Shown here in pieces: positions 25,568-34,134 of a stretch of 64,000 bases of DNA (within the stretch, counting starts at the first letter, position 1; each line of letters begins with the position of its first letter). A program made the position numbers and the translations under genes. This DNA comes from Planctomycetota bacterium (GTDB taxonomy: Bacteria; Planctomycetota; UBA1135; GCA-002686595). The notes beneath the pieces are model-generated. The model saw only the letters and a program-made list of their open reading frames with translations, was not told where the DNA came from and did no database searches. The DNA lies in NCBI GenBank assembly GCA_020638855.1, contig JACKHT010000013.1, positions 5,001 to 69,000 of the forward strand, read 5' to 3'.

Positions 25568-28123
25568 ATGCATCGTACCGCGCGTACTTCAGGCCAATTT
25601 CTTCTCGCTGTCGGCCTCCTGGCTGGCTTGGCCCTGGCCCACGAGGACGACCCCAAGATCCTGGACCGCAAGGCCCCGGTTTCCAGCCAAGGCTTCCGCC
25701 GCGCCCTGCCCCAGGGGGGCGTTTCGGTTCCGGCCGGCGTCACCCTGGCGGGCACCAACTTCGCCTCGAACAACGTCCAGCTCTTGGCTTGGATCCCGCT
25801 CAACCTGATCGACAACTCGAGCTCGGGCAACGATTGCTGGGGCTACGTTTCAGGCACAGGCCGCGAGATCGGCATCATCGGCACCCAAGCGGGCACCGCG
25901 TTCTTCGACTTGTCCAACCCGGGCAACCCGCTCCAAATCGGGTACGTCGACGGGCCCGACAGCCTGTGGCGCGACGTCAAGGTCTTCCAAACCTACGCCT
26001 ACATCGTGAGCGAAGGTGGCAGTGGCATCCAAGTCGTGGACCTCGCCAACGTCGACAGCGGCCAAGTGACCCTGGTCAATACGATCACGACCGGGGGCGA
26101 TCTCGCCAGCCACAACGTGGCCATCAACACCGACAGCGGCTACCTGTACCGCTGCGGAGGTGGCAGCAATGGTTTGCGCATCTACAACCTCAATGCCAAC
26201 CCCGCGGCGCCCAGCTTCGTGGGCCAATGGAACACCAAGTACGTGCATGACGTGCAGGTGGTCAGCTACACCTCCGGCCCCTACGCGGGCAAGGAAGTGG
26301 CCTTCTGCTGCTCGGGTTTCAACGGTGGTTCGGTCAACACGGGTCTTTCGATCGTGGACGTGACCAACAAAGCCAACCCCGTGGTCATGAGCGAGGCGTT
26401 CTACCCCAACCCCGCCTATTCGCACCAGGGTTGGCTGTCCGAGGACCGCACGTTGTTCTACCTGGGCGATGAACTCGACGAGAACGGCACGCTCACCACG
26501 CGCACGCACGTGATCGACGTGACCAACCTCAACTCGCCGGTCGTCGAGCCTTTCTTCACCAACGGCAACTCGGCCATCGGCCACAACATGTACGCCAAGG
26601 ACGGGCTGCTCTACCAGGCCAACTACACCAGCGGGCTGCGCATCTTCGACTACGCCAGCAACCCCTTGAGCCCGACCGAGGTGGCCTTCTTCGACACCTA
26701 CCCCGCGGGCGACGCCGATACCTTCAACGGCATGTGGAACGTGTTCCCCTACTTCCCGAGCGGCATCGTGATCGCAAGCGATCTTGAAAGCGGTTTCTTC
26801 GTGCTGTACCCGGGTGATCCCCAACTCGATGTGCAAGTCGTGGGCGGGCCGTACGACCTGTGGAACCCGAATGGCCAGAACATCCAGATTTCCATCATCG
26901 AAGCGGTTCCTGGAAGTTTGCAGAGCGGGACCGAGAGCTTGGTCTACGATGCGGGTGCGGGCGCGGTGACGCTGCCCTTGAGCGCCCTCGGCGGCAACCT
27001 CTACGAAGCCAACGTACCCCCCATCCCGTGCGGGACGGCCGTGTCTTGGTACGTCCAGGCGCAAAGCACCTTGGGTCTGGATTGGACCGCGCCCAGCAAC
27101 GCTCCGGCGCAGACCTTCGCTTCGGTGGCCGCCTTCGGGCTCAGCAACCTGGGGGACTTCGACATGGAAGCCGACCTGGGTTGGGTTTCGGGAGCTGCAG
27201 GCGATGACGCCACCACCGGCCTCTGGACCCGGGGCAACCCGAACGGTTCGGGAGCCCAGCCCGAGGACGATCACTCGGCAGTAGGCACCTCGTGCTGGTT
27301 CACTGGGCAAGCTGCGGTGGGCGCGGCCATTGGCACCAACGATGTGGACGGCGGAACCACCACGCTGCTCTCCCCCGTCTTCGACCTCTCGGGCAACCCG
27401 GACGCGACGATTGAGTATTGGCGCTGGTACGTGAACAACGGCAACGGCGCCGCGGACGACTCGTTCTACGTGGACATCACTTCGAACGGCAGCACCTGGG
27501 TCAATGTGGAAACGCTGGCCCCGGGCAACCCCGAGGCCGCTGGGGGCTGGTATCGCCATGCGTTGCGAGTAGGCGACTTCGTGACGACCACGAGCCAAGT
27601 GCGCTTGCGCTTCCGCGCCGTGGACATCGGCAACGGATCGATCGTGGAGGCCGCCATCGATGACCTACGGGTTTCCGAAGCGGACTGCAGCGGTGGCTCG
27701 ATGGGCGTCTTCTGCGATCCGGCCAACACCAACTCGACCGGGGGCATCGCGACCATCTCGGGCACCGGCTCGACCACGGCCAGCGACAACAACCTGGTGT
27801 TGCAGGCGAGCTTGATGCCCACGGGCCAGTTCGCGTACTTCGTCACCGGGACGGGCCAAGTGGCTCCCTTTGTCCCCGGTGGTTCGATGGGCAACTTGTG
27901 CTTGGGTGGGTCCTTGGGACGCTTCAACCTTTTGTCACAGATCGGCAACACGGGTGGCTCGGGTTCGATCTCGCTGACCTTGGACCTGACCAGCATGCCC
28001 ACCAACCCGACCCAACCGGTGTTGGCGGGACAGACTTGGTACTTCCAAGCCTGGTACCGCGACGTGTTCTTGGGCATGAGCACCTCGAACTTCACCAACG
28101 GATTGATGGTCACGTTCCAGTGA
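25568..28123 (+). CDS. Choice-of-anchor B type secreted protein with shared C-terminal domain
   Basis: The 851-residue precursor has a signal peptide (about 1-24, ending LAGLALA). Residues 40-420 contain LVIVD-like repeats of a propeller (GTAFFDLSNPGNPLQIGYVD, GIQVVDLANVDSG, LSIVDVTNKANPVVMSEAFY, THVIDVTNLNSPVVEPFF, LRIFDYASNPLSPTEVAFFD), the pattern of choice-of-anchor B proteins. A jelly-roll-like part follows (about 535-710, GDFDMEADLGW, IEYWRWYVNNGNG). The end is the shared domain: FCDPANTNSTGG, NNLVLQASLMPTGQFAYFVT, GNLCLGGSLGRFN, AGQTWYFQAWYRD, TSNFTNGLMVTFQ. Exported and probably cell-surface; function unknown. Confidence 0.85.
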   Translation: MHRTARTSGQFLLAVGLLAGLALAHEDDPKILDRKAPVSSQGFRRALPQGGVSVPAGVTLAGTNFASNNVQLLAWIPLNLIDNSSSGNDCWGYVSGTGREIGIIGTQAGTAFFDLSNPGNPLQIGYVDGPDSLWRDVKVFQTYAYIVSEGGSGIQVVDLANVDSGQVTLVNTITTGGDLASHNVAINTDSGYLYRCGGGSNGLRIYNLNANPAAPSFVGQWNTKYVHDVQVVSYTSGPYAGKEVAFCCSGFNGGSVNTGLSIVDVTNKANPVVMSEAFYPNPAYSHQGWLSEDRTLFYLGDELDENGTLTTRTHVIDVTNLNSPVVEPFFTNGNSAIGHNMYAKDGLLYQANYTSGLRIFDYASNPLSPTEVAFFDTYPAGDADTFNGMWNVFPYFPSGIVIASDLESGFFVLYPGDPQLDVQVVGGPYDLWNPNGQNIQISIIEAVPGSLQSGTESLVYDAGAGAVTLPLSALGGNLYEANVPPIPCGTAVSWYVQAQSTLGLDWTAPSNAPAQTFASVAAFGLSNLGDFDMEADLGWVSGAAGDDATTGLWTRGNPNGSGAQPEDDHSAVGTSCWFTGQAAVGAAIGTNDVDGGTTTLLSPVFDLSGNPDATIEYWRWYVNNGNGAADDSFYVDITSNGSTWVNVETLAPGNPEAAGGWYRHALRVGDFVTTTSQVRLRFRAVDIGNGSIVEAAIDDLRVSEADCSGGSMGVFCDPANTNSTGGIATISGTGSTTASDNNLVLQASLMPTGQFAYFVTGTGQVAPFVPGGSMGNLCLGGSLGRFNLLSQIGNTGGSGSISLTLDLTSMPTNPTQPVLAGQTWYFQAWYRDVFLGMSTSNFTNGLMVTFQ

Positions 28124-28185
28124 TCCCGCTGGGGTCCGCTCGAGCGCTTCCGGAATCGGAAGTCGCTTGGACAGGCACTCGATTC

Positions 28186-28226
28186 GGCGCCCCCACCCCT
28201 CGGTTTCGGCCAGGTGTGGGGGCGCC
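28186..28226 (+). terminator. Hairpin after the choice-of-anchor B gene
   Basis: GGCGCCCCCAC (28186-28196) pairs with GTGGGGGCGCC (28216-28226) around a 19-base loop, 62 bases past the stop. No U-tract follows, so it is terminator-like only. Confidence 0.55.
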
Positions 28227-28378
28227 GGACCTTTTCTTGGGGACCATGCGGACGGGCTTCAAGGGGCAGCCCCAAGGCAAGCTTCTGCCTGCGGAAGGTA
28301 CGGCTGGGTCGCTGCTGGAGCTTTCCAAGGTCCCCTGGCTACCGGCCCCCTGCCCGAGCCTTTCTACCATCCAAAGAC

Positions 28379-28407
28379 TTGATCTTGAGACTCGATCTCA
28401 ATAAACT
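28379..28407 (+). promoter_or_regulatory. Candidate promoter with internal palindrome for the 28482 gene
   Basis: TTGATC (28379-28384) and TAAACT (28402-28407) are spaced by 17 bases, four of six matches each to the -35 and -10 consensus. Between them TTGAGA, CTCGA, TCTCAA (28385-28401) is a perfect 6-bp inverted repeat, the place where a repressor could sit. The patch is AT-rich in GC-rich surroundings. Confidence 0.45.
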
Positions 28408-28481
28408 AGTGCGCGCCAGCGAGGATGGCAGACTGAACGAGCCGACCAACTGGCATTCCTAACCACCCGGACAAACTCCCC

Positions 28482-30029
28482 ATGAAGCGACTCTCTCTCC
28501 CCATCCAATACCGCATCCAGCTGGCCCTCGGGACCCTAACCCTGACCGCCGGGGCCCAGGCCCAGGGCCTGCAAAGCGCCTACGTCAACAACACCACCGA
28601 TCCCGACTCGGTCTGGCTGTTCCAAGACCTCAACCAGGACGGCGACTACGAAGATGCCGGAGAGATGACGAATTTCTATGACGATGTGCAGGGGTCGATC
28701 GTGCTGAGCTCGCACCAGGGCAACGCCATCCGCCCCGATGGTTCGCTGCTGGTCTCCGACGGCACCGAGGACATCATCGTTTTGTTGCAGGATCTGAATG
28801 GCAATGGGGACGCACTCGACAATGGGGAAGCCAAGATTTGGTTCGACGGCAACCCCCTCAACAACGCCGGCGGCATCGAGATGGCCTCGGCGCGCAACAT
28901 GTGGGTCGACCCCGACATGGTGACCTGGGTTGCCGTGGCCAACGCGGGCAACGGGGGCATCGACATGATCCTGCGCTTGGAAGACTTGGACTCCAGCGGA
29001 TCGGCCAATGGGCCGGGAGAAGCGTTGGTGTACTACCAAGTCCTGCCCGGGGCGGCTTTGGGAGATTCCATCCCTGCCGATGTCCAGCGAGGTGCCGATG
29101 GGGCGCTCTACTACTTGGAAGCTGGCGACACGGCCGGCCATCCGAAGGGGGTCTACCGACTCGAAGACCTCGACCAGTCTGGGTCCATCGACCAGCCAGG
29201 GGAAGAGACCCTGTTCTTCGTCCCCACGGCCCAGGCCTTGAACGGCTTCGCCTGGAAACTCTCGCAGGATGCGAACGGAGTGTTCTCCATCGCGGACAAC
29301 ATCAACGAGATCATTTGGCGCTTCGAGGACACCGACAACAACGGCACGGTCGACCCCATCTCGGAGGCTTCGATCTATTGGATGGGTGCGGCGAGCAGCA
29401 ACATCTGGTCGTTCCAATACGGTGACAACGGTGCCATCTACGCGGTCGAAGACCAAACCCCCGACCGCCTGCTCTACATGTTCGACGCCAACATGGACGG
29501 GTCGATCGATCCGCTTACGGAAGTCACCGAAACCTACAACGACACGGTCAACCCCCAAAACATCGGTTCCCCGCGGGCGATCACGCTGATCCCCCGCGAG
29601 ATGTCGATTGGAACGGCCTACTGCGATCCGGCGGTGGTCAACTCCACGGGCCAGCCGGGGACCCTGGAAGCCCTAGGATCGCTCGTGGCGGCCTCCAACT
29701 CGGTCACACTGCGCGCCGCCAGCTTGCCGTTGGGCGAGTTCGGCTACTTCCTAAATGGCACGGGATCCACCTCGGTTCCCATGGCCGGAGGCAGCGCGGG
29801 AACCTTGTGCGTGGGCACGTCGATCGGTCGCTACAACAAGATCGCGGAGATCTTCAACAGCGGGACCCTCGGCACTGGCTCGCTGGTGCTGGACCTGAAC
29901 TCCACGCCCACCCCCACCGTACCGACCCAAGTCCTGGCTGGCCAAACCTGGTACTTCCAGTGCTGGTACCGGGATACGGCGCAAACCAGTTCGAACTTCA
30001 CGAACGGCGTGCAGATCACATTCCAGTGA
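28482..30029 (+). CDS. Secreted propeller-like protein with EF-hand-like loops and shared C-terminal domain
   Basis: The 515-residue precursor has a signal peptide (about 1-28, LTLTAGAQAQG). Residues 40-350 contain six similar units, each with a short hydrophobic strand, an EF-hand-like acidic loop and a second strand. The loops are DLNQDGDYEDAGE (49-61), DLNGNGDALDNGE (104-116), DLDSSGSANGPGE (168-180), DLDQSGSIDQPGE (229-241), DTDNNGTVDPISE (283-295) and DANMDGSIDPLTE (335-347). The regular 52-64 residue spacing suggests a six-bladed propeller that binds calcium; this is inference. From about 380 comes the shared C-terminal domain (YCDPAVVNSTGQPG, TLCVGTSIGRYN, AGQTWYFQCWYRD, TSSNFTNGVQITFQ). 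Exported; role unknown. Confidence 0.8.
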   Translation: MKRLSLPIQYRIQLALGTLTLTAGAQAQGLQSAYVNNTTDPDSVWLFQDLNQDGDYEDAGEMTNFYDDVQGSIVLSSHQGNAIRPDGSLLVSDGTEDIIVLLQDLNGNGDALDNGEAKIWFDGNPLNNAGGIEMASARNMWVDPDMVTWVAVANAGNGGIDMILRLEDLDSSGSANGPGEALVYYQVLPGAALGDSIPADVQRGADGALYYLEAGDTAGHPKGVYRLEDLDQSGSIDQPGEETLFFVPTAQALNGFAWKLSQDANGVFSIADNINEIIWRFEDTDNNGTVDPISEASIYWMGAASSNIWSFQYGDNGAIYAVEDQTPDRLLYMFDANMDGSIDPLTEVTETYNDTVNPQNIGSPRAITLIPREMSIGTAYCDPAVVNSTGQPGTLEALGSLVAASNSVTLRAASLPLGEFGYFLNGTGSTSVPMAGGSAGTLCVGTSIGRYNKIAEIFNSGTLGTGSLVLDLNSTPTPTVPTQVLAGQTWYFQCWYRDTAQTSSNFTNGVQITFQ

Positions 30030-30054
30030 GCGGTGAGCGCTAGGCAAACGAAAA

Positions 30055-30082
30055 GAACCCCGGTGGTCAGCCACCGGGGTTC
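30055..30082 (-). terminator. Intrinsic terminator of the pilin-like operon
   Basis: A perfect 12-bp stem (GAACCCCGGTGG at 30055-30066, complement at 30071-30082) with a TCAG loop. Read on the minus strand it is followed by TTTTCGTTT, a proper U-tract. It lies 50 bases beyond the stop of the pilX-like gene. It may also end the plus-strand gene that stops at 30029, but the U-tract favours the minus strand. Confidence 0.8.
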
Positions 30083-30132
30083 CCCTTCCATCCAGGAAGT
30101 CCTTCCCCGACGATCGGGAAGCAGCCTAAGCG

Positions 30133-31971
30133 TTACCAGGTCACGATCTGCCGGCTCCCCACCACCATGGGCGTGAAGGGCGGCAGGTTGGCGACCGAGT
30201 TGAAGTCCTCGTCGTAGGCCCACAGGCGATCAGGCGCGGTGTAGCGATCGGAACCGTACACCCAGCTACCCGTACCAAACTGGCTATCCCAGGTGTTCAC
30301 GAACGAACCCTTGATGTGGCAAGGCACCCCACTCCAGTTTTCGTGGAAGCGCGGCAGGTTCTCGAGTCCACCGTTGTAGCGCCCCACTTCCGACTCGTAG
30401 TTGCCGGTGATGAAGGCACAGTTGTAGGTGGTTTCGCTCGCGCTCGGTAGCGACCCCGCCGTCTTGCTCCCGTCCCAGGCATTCGAAAGCAGGTTGACCG
30501 AGTCACCGATGATGGCGGCGCCCTTCTTGTCCCCAGTGTTGTAGTCGCCTTGAACGTAGACGGCCCCCTCGCAGGCCACGGTCAACCGATCCGCCAACTC
30601 CGCTCCGCCTTTCAAAAGGAGTCCTTTCGCATCGGTGCCCTCCCCCATTCCATAGTGGGCGGCATACAAGAGACCGTTCTCCGGGAACAGCCCCGCATCC
30701 CCCAAGAGAGCCAGATCGATCTGGACCACCGGGGTGTCTTCGTTGCTGCTGTTGGATTGCCGCATGTCGGCCACCCCGGTCAGCGATACCGCGCCGGAGT
30801 TGAGCAGCAGCTGCTTGTAGCTGGTGCCCAACGGGGAGTTCTCCGCGCCCCCCGGCCCCCAGGCTTCAAAGTCGCTGCCATCTTCCGAAACCACGATCGA
30901 GAGCCCCGCGTGTTCGTGGAAGTATCCCTTGCTGTGGGTTCCGGCCCCTACGCCGACGAAGTCGTACTCCCCCGTCGTGCCATTGAGGACGTAGTCCCCC
31001 GCATCCTGGGGTTCGAACATCGCGATCGAACCGATATCCGGCGCCGAGGCCTCCAACAGATCGTGCTGCCCCGTGAGCACGGTGTGACCGGAGCCGGTCA
31101 TGTAACCCTCGGGCTCTCCCCACAACTGCAAAGCCCCAATGGCGAACGGCAGCCAGTCGTCGGGACCGTCGAGGCGACCATCGCCGTCGGCGTCGAACCC
31201 TTCGCTGAATCCGCTGTCGTACCCGCTGTGCGAACCGATTCCAAGCGCCATCATCTGCGCATAGGACTGCATCATTTGGAACGAGATGGGCTCGCTCGGA
31301 TCGTAGGGATCCTCCACCCATTGACGGATGCGCACGCTCCCCCCCGAGGGATCCCCCGTGTCCTTGCGCGAGCGATAGATGTTGCCCACCGCATGCACGT
31401 AGTTCGTATCCATGGTCAGGGTGCCGTCGCAGCCCAGGTACATATCCCCGTTGCTGTGCACCCGCCCACCCAAGGTCATGTCGGGTCCCGGATTGATTTC
31501 GAGGTCATCGGTGTAGAACACCGCGAACTGGAAAACCGGAGTCGATTCGGTGCTCACCATGTGGTGCACCTGGACCAAGCGCCCGTCCACATCCGCCTGC
31601 GCGGTGACTTCGTAGGTGTCGACCAAGGTTTGGATGCCCGACTTGTCGATCATCGTTCGGGTTGCACCTATGGGCTGAACCGTGTACGTGACCAGGTTTC
31701 CGGCCACATCCAGCTGCCCTTGGGCTGGAGGCGTTTGCCAGTTGGCAACCGACTGAGCCAGGCCCTTGCGAGCGACCTCAGCCCCACCTTCGGCCAGATA
31801 ACGCGCACGAACCTTGTCCTGGCGCAGATCTTCGTTGCGGCTCGTGTTGCCTGCCGTAGCAAACATCACCGAGACCATTCCGGCCGCCATCATGGCTCCA
31901 AACAGCGCATAAACCAGGGCAATGCCCTGTCGCGCTTGGACCCCGGGCGGACGTTTCCCGTGAATCTTCAT
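30133..31971 (-). CDS. PilX-like pilus assembly protein with large ectodomain
   Basis: The start at 31971 (MKIHGKRPPGVQARQG) overlaps the previous stop (ATGA) and has GGGGAG just ahead; a much longer upstream reading is not needed. The 612-residue product has an N-terminal hydrophobic helix (GIALVYALFGAMMAAGMVSV, about 17-40). The charged helix DLRQDKVRARYLAEGGAEVARKG follows, as in PilX-type minor pilus proteins. The rest is a large extracellular-type region with ALLGDAGLFPENG, an acidic DADGDGRLDGPDD loop and many Gly/Ser/Asn turns. It probably sits at the tip or in the secretion machinery of a type IV pilus or type II system. Last gene of a three-gene pilin-like operon. Confidence 0.75.
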   Translation of the reverse strand: MKIHGKRPPGVQARQGIALVYALFGAMMAAGMVSVMFATAGNTSRNEDLRQDKVRARYLAEGGAEVARKGLAQSVANWQTPPAQGQLDVAGNLVTYTVQPIGATRTMIDKSGIQTLVDTYEVTAQADVDGRLVQVHHMVSTESTPVFQFAVFYTDDLEINPGPDMTLGGRVHSNGDMYLGCDGTLTMDTNYVHAVGNIYRSRKDTGDPSGGSVRIRQWVEDPYDPSEPISFQMMQSYAQMMALGIGSHSGYDSGFSEGFDADGDGRLDGPDDWLPFAIGALQLWGEPEGYMTGSGHTVLTGQHDLLEASAPDIGSIAMFEPQDAGDYVLNGTTGEYDFVGVGAGTHSKGYFHEHAGLSIVVSEDGSDFEAWGPGGAENSPLGTSYKQLLLNSGAVSLTGVADMRQSNSSNEDTPVVQIDLALLGDAGLFPENGLLYAAHYGMGEGTDAKGLLLKGGAELADRLTVACEGAVYVQGDYNTGDKKGAAIIGDSVNLLSNAWDGSKTAGSLPSASETTYNCAFITGNYESEVGRYNGGLENLPRFHENWSGVPCHIKGSFVNTWDSQFGTGSWVYGSDRYTAPDRLWAYDEDFNSVANLPPFTPMVVGSRQIVTW

Positions 31972-32759
31972 TCCAACTCCCCGTTCCTGAGACTGACTAC
32001 CCACTGTACGGAATGGCGATAGACCACCCCGTCGGTATCGGTTCTGCGCAAAAATAGGGTGATGCGCAGGGCATTGGCCGGAATCTGGTACCCCGTCTGG
32101 GCACAGGTTTCGATGAACATACGCTCGACGTCCTTGGCCACGCGCTTTTGAAGCGCTCCGCCACGGCGACGTTCGAGGTAGGGTCGGCCATCCGCCCCAT
32201 CGACCACGGCGTAGCCCCATTCGGAGAGGCTCCATACCAGGCCGGTTTCCGGATCGATGGTCGCTTGGGCCGGATCCCAGGGTCCGAGGTCGGCACCATC
32301 TTCGCTGAGGATGCCGTCGCGGTTGCCGTCGAGCTCGGGGGTCCCGTTCAAGTCCGCATCCATGTCGGGCCGACCGTCCCCATCGAGGTCTGCGGGCAAC
32401 AAGAAAACCACCGAACGCTGGGGCCCAAAGTCCAGGTCTCCGGGCTGTGCCGCCTGGTTCGACGGCGCGTAGCCGTGGATCTCAAACCCAGGCCCGGGCA
32501 AGCCCCCTTCGAAGACGTGTGGGAACGACTTGCCCCCAACCGTTCGCAAGCCCGAGCGGCGCAGATCCTCCATGATGGCGTCCTGGGCTTTCGAAGCCTC
32601 CAACTGCAACAGGCTGAGCGAACCGCCGGCTTGGGACATCGACCCCATGCCGTCGGCGAGGAGGATCAACGAGCGGGCCAAAACGCCCAAAATCGACGCC
32701 GTCAGCAGCACCTCGATCAGGGTGAAGCCCGTGCGGCGCGTTCGAATTCGATGTTTCAT
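31968..32759 (-). CDS. PilW-like type IV prepilin
   Basis: The 263-residue product has the class III signal TRRTGFTLIEVLLTASILGV near its start. Cleavage is expected after Gly-11 and the Glu at +5 is present, so PilD should process it. The head domain has GPQRSVVFLLPADLDGDGRP and DADLNGTPELDGNRDGILSE, two acidic loops that could bind calcium. The end is VYRHSVQWVVSLRNGELE. Overlap by four bases with both neighbours (ATGA) shows a tight operon. Likely a minor pilin or pseudopilin. Confidence 0.82.
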   Translation of the reverse strand: MKHRIRTRRTGFTLIEVLLTASILGVLARSLILLADGMGSMSQAGGSLSLLQLEASKAQDAIMEDLRRSGLRTVGGKSFPHVFEGGLPGPGFEIHGYAPSNQAAQPGDLDFGPQRSVVFLLPADLDGDGRPDMDADLNGTPELDGNRDGILSEDGADLGPWDPAQATIDPETGLVWSLSEWGYAVVDGADGRPYLERRRGGALQKRVAKDVERMFIETCAQTGYQIPANALRITLFLRRTDTDGVVYRHSVQWVVSLRNGELE

Positions 32760-33202
32760 CGGGCCCTCACCGTTTGCAGCCGCATGGTCCGCTGGCCACC
32801 GCGCTCATCGGTCCAAGTGGCGGTCAGCACGATGGGAAGCGGCTCGGGAATGGCGCCCCCGGGGGTGTACCCCGGATAGGTGGCGATGAGCCGTTCCTCG
32901 CGCAGGTGCAGGCCGTGGTACGCGGCCACTTCGACCCCATGGGCAAAGGGGCTGCCGGCAATGGGCAGCTGTTCGACCGGGCGCATGCGCACAGCCTCCA
33001 TGCAAGCTTGCAGGTCCGAAAGGGCGACGCCCATTTCGCGACTCTGCTTGACCAGGCGCATCGAGGTCATTTGACTCGAAAACGCCGCCGTGGCCGCCAC
33101 GAGCAGCACCACGATGGCGATCATGACCTCCACCATCGAAATGCCTGCACGCGATGTGCGGACGCCAACCCTATTGGGTGCGGATTCTCTGAGTCCTTGC
33201 AT
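32756..33202 (-). CDS. PilV-like type IV prepilin
   Basis: The 148-residue product has a class III signal: VRTSRAGISMVEVMIAIVVL, cleaved after the Gly with Glu at +5. The hydrophobic helix is followed by MRLVKQSREMGVALSDLQAC and a small head domain ending RTMRLQTVRAR. It is the first gene of the pilin-like operon, behind a TTGACA promoter, with a purine-rich GGGGGAAG just ahead of the ATG. It overlaps the PilW-like gene by four bases. Confidence 0.8.
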   Translation of the reverse strand: MQGLRESAPNRVGVRTSRAGISMVEVMIAIVVLLVAATAAFSSQMTSMRLVKQSREMGVALSDLQACMEAVRMRPVEQLPIAGSPFAHGVEVAAYHGLHLREERLIATYPGYTPGGAIPEPLPIVLTATWTDERGGQRTMRLQTVRAR

Positions 33203-33271
33203 GTCTTCCCCCTGACGGTCCCCCCGGACCGTGCCGCACCACGGAGCGAGTCTCCAGCGGATTGGCGCGGG

Positions 33272-33299
33272 AGACTACCCCACTGTGGCGCTTTGTCAA
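33272..33299 (-). promoter_or_regulatory. Candidate promoter for the pilin-like operon
   Basis: On the minus strand a perfect TTGACA (33299-33294) is followed after 16 bases by TAGTCT (33277-33272), a weak -10. Transcription would start about 65 bases before the first prepilin ATG at 33202. Inference from sequence only. Confidence 0.45.
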
Positions 33300-33351
33300 A
33301 CCGCCCGTCGCCGGTTCCCATCCTGCACCACGGTCCGCGTACCGGGGTGGA

Positions 33352-34134
33352 TCACCGCGTGGGGTATTCTGCGAATTCGACGCTTTCGAATCCGTGCACG
33401 ACCAAGCGCTGTTCGATTTCGGTACGCAACGCCAGCGCCCTCGGAAGTTGGCTGGCGCTCACTTCCACGCGCGCCCGATTCCCATGATGGCGCACCCGCA
33501 GCACGCCAAAAGCCAAGTCGAGCAAACTGTCTTCGGCTCCTTCCACCGTGCGCAGCCGTTCGAGGGTGACCTTTGTCCCCACGGGGATGCGCGAGGCGAG
33601 ACAGGCCGAAGCCGGTTTGTCGGCGACGACCAGTCCAAATTCCGCCGCCAAACGGCGCACATCTTGCTTGTCCATGCCCGCCTGGCTGAGCGGCGCCACC
33701 ACGCCAAACTCCTTAGCCGCCTGGGCACCGGGTCGATGGTCCGACCAGTCATCGGTGATTTCCCCGAATGCCATCCAAGGAATCGCTTGCTCGCGACACA
33801 CGCGTTCCATGGCCACGAACAACGCCCGCTTGCAGAAGTAGCAGCGGTTGCCGCTGTTGGCTTGGTAGCTGGGATCCTGGGCCTCGTCGGTACGCACGAC
33901 GATCAAATGCGCACCGATGGATTCGGCCACGCGTTGGGCTTCGGCGAGTTCGCGGCGGGGCAGCGAAGGCGAGTCGGCAATCACCGCCACCGCATGCGCC
34001 CCGAGCACCGCGTGGGCCTGGGCCAAGAGCGCGCTCGAGTCCACCCCGCCCGAAAAGGCGATGGCCACCCGCTCCAGCGACTTCAAGTGGTCCGCAAGCG
34101 CGGCCCGTTTGGCGACGAAGTCCATGGCGCTCAC
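33352..34134 (-). CDS. larE: ATP-dependent sacrificial sulfur transferase LarE
   Basis: LarE gives a cysteine sulfur to the nickel-pincer nucleotide cofactor of lactate racemase and relatives. The 260-residue product has the PP-loop AFSGGVDSSAL (SGGVDSS at 28-34), the NRCYFCK element (Cys 98 and 101) and DKPASACLASRIP. In the latter, C178 corresponds to the sacrificial Cys-176 of the Lactobacillus enzyme. The three-cysteine iron-sulfur pattern of Thermotoga-type LarE is not evident. larB, larC and larA are not in the window. It overlaps the upstream gamma-CA-like gene by four bases. Confidence 0.88.
   Translation of the reverse strand: MSAMDFVAKRAALADHLKSLERVAIAFSGGVDSSALLAQAHAVLGAHAVAVIADSPSLPRRELAEAQRVAESIGAHLIVVRTDEAQDPSYQANSGNRCYFCKRALFVAMERVCREQAIPWMAFGEITDDWSDHRPGAQAAKEFGVVAPLSQAGMDKQDVRRLAAEFGLVVADKPASACLASRIPVGTKVTLERLRTVEGAEDSLLDLAFGVLRVRHHGNRARVEVSASQLPRALALRTEIEQRLVVHGFESVEFAEYPTR

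Larger units (their letters stand above)
28124..28481 (+). other. 358-base intergenic region between two secreted-protein genes
   Basis: It holds a terminator-like hairpin at 28186-28226 and an AT-rich promoter/operator-like patch at 28379-28407, both listed separately. I see no credible gene in the rest. Confidence 0.6.

Noticed and set aside
25850..27598. A 582-residue open frame on the minus strand inside the choice-of-anchor B gene
   Set aside because: It is a mirror of a GC-rich coding strand; the plus-strand frame has a signal peptide and recognisable repeats, and the minus frame has no known motif.
30133..32235. A 700-residue version of the PilX-like protein starting at 32235
   Set aside because: The extra 88 residues are Arg/Pro-rich and lie inside the PilW-like gene; the ATG at 31971 has a strong ribosome site and the expected hydrophobic N-terminus.
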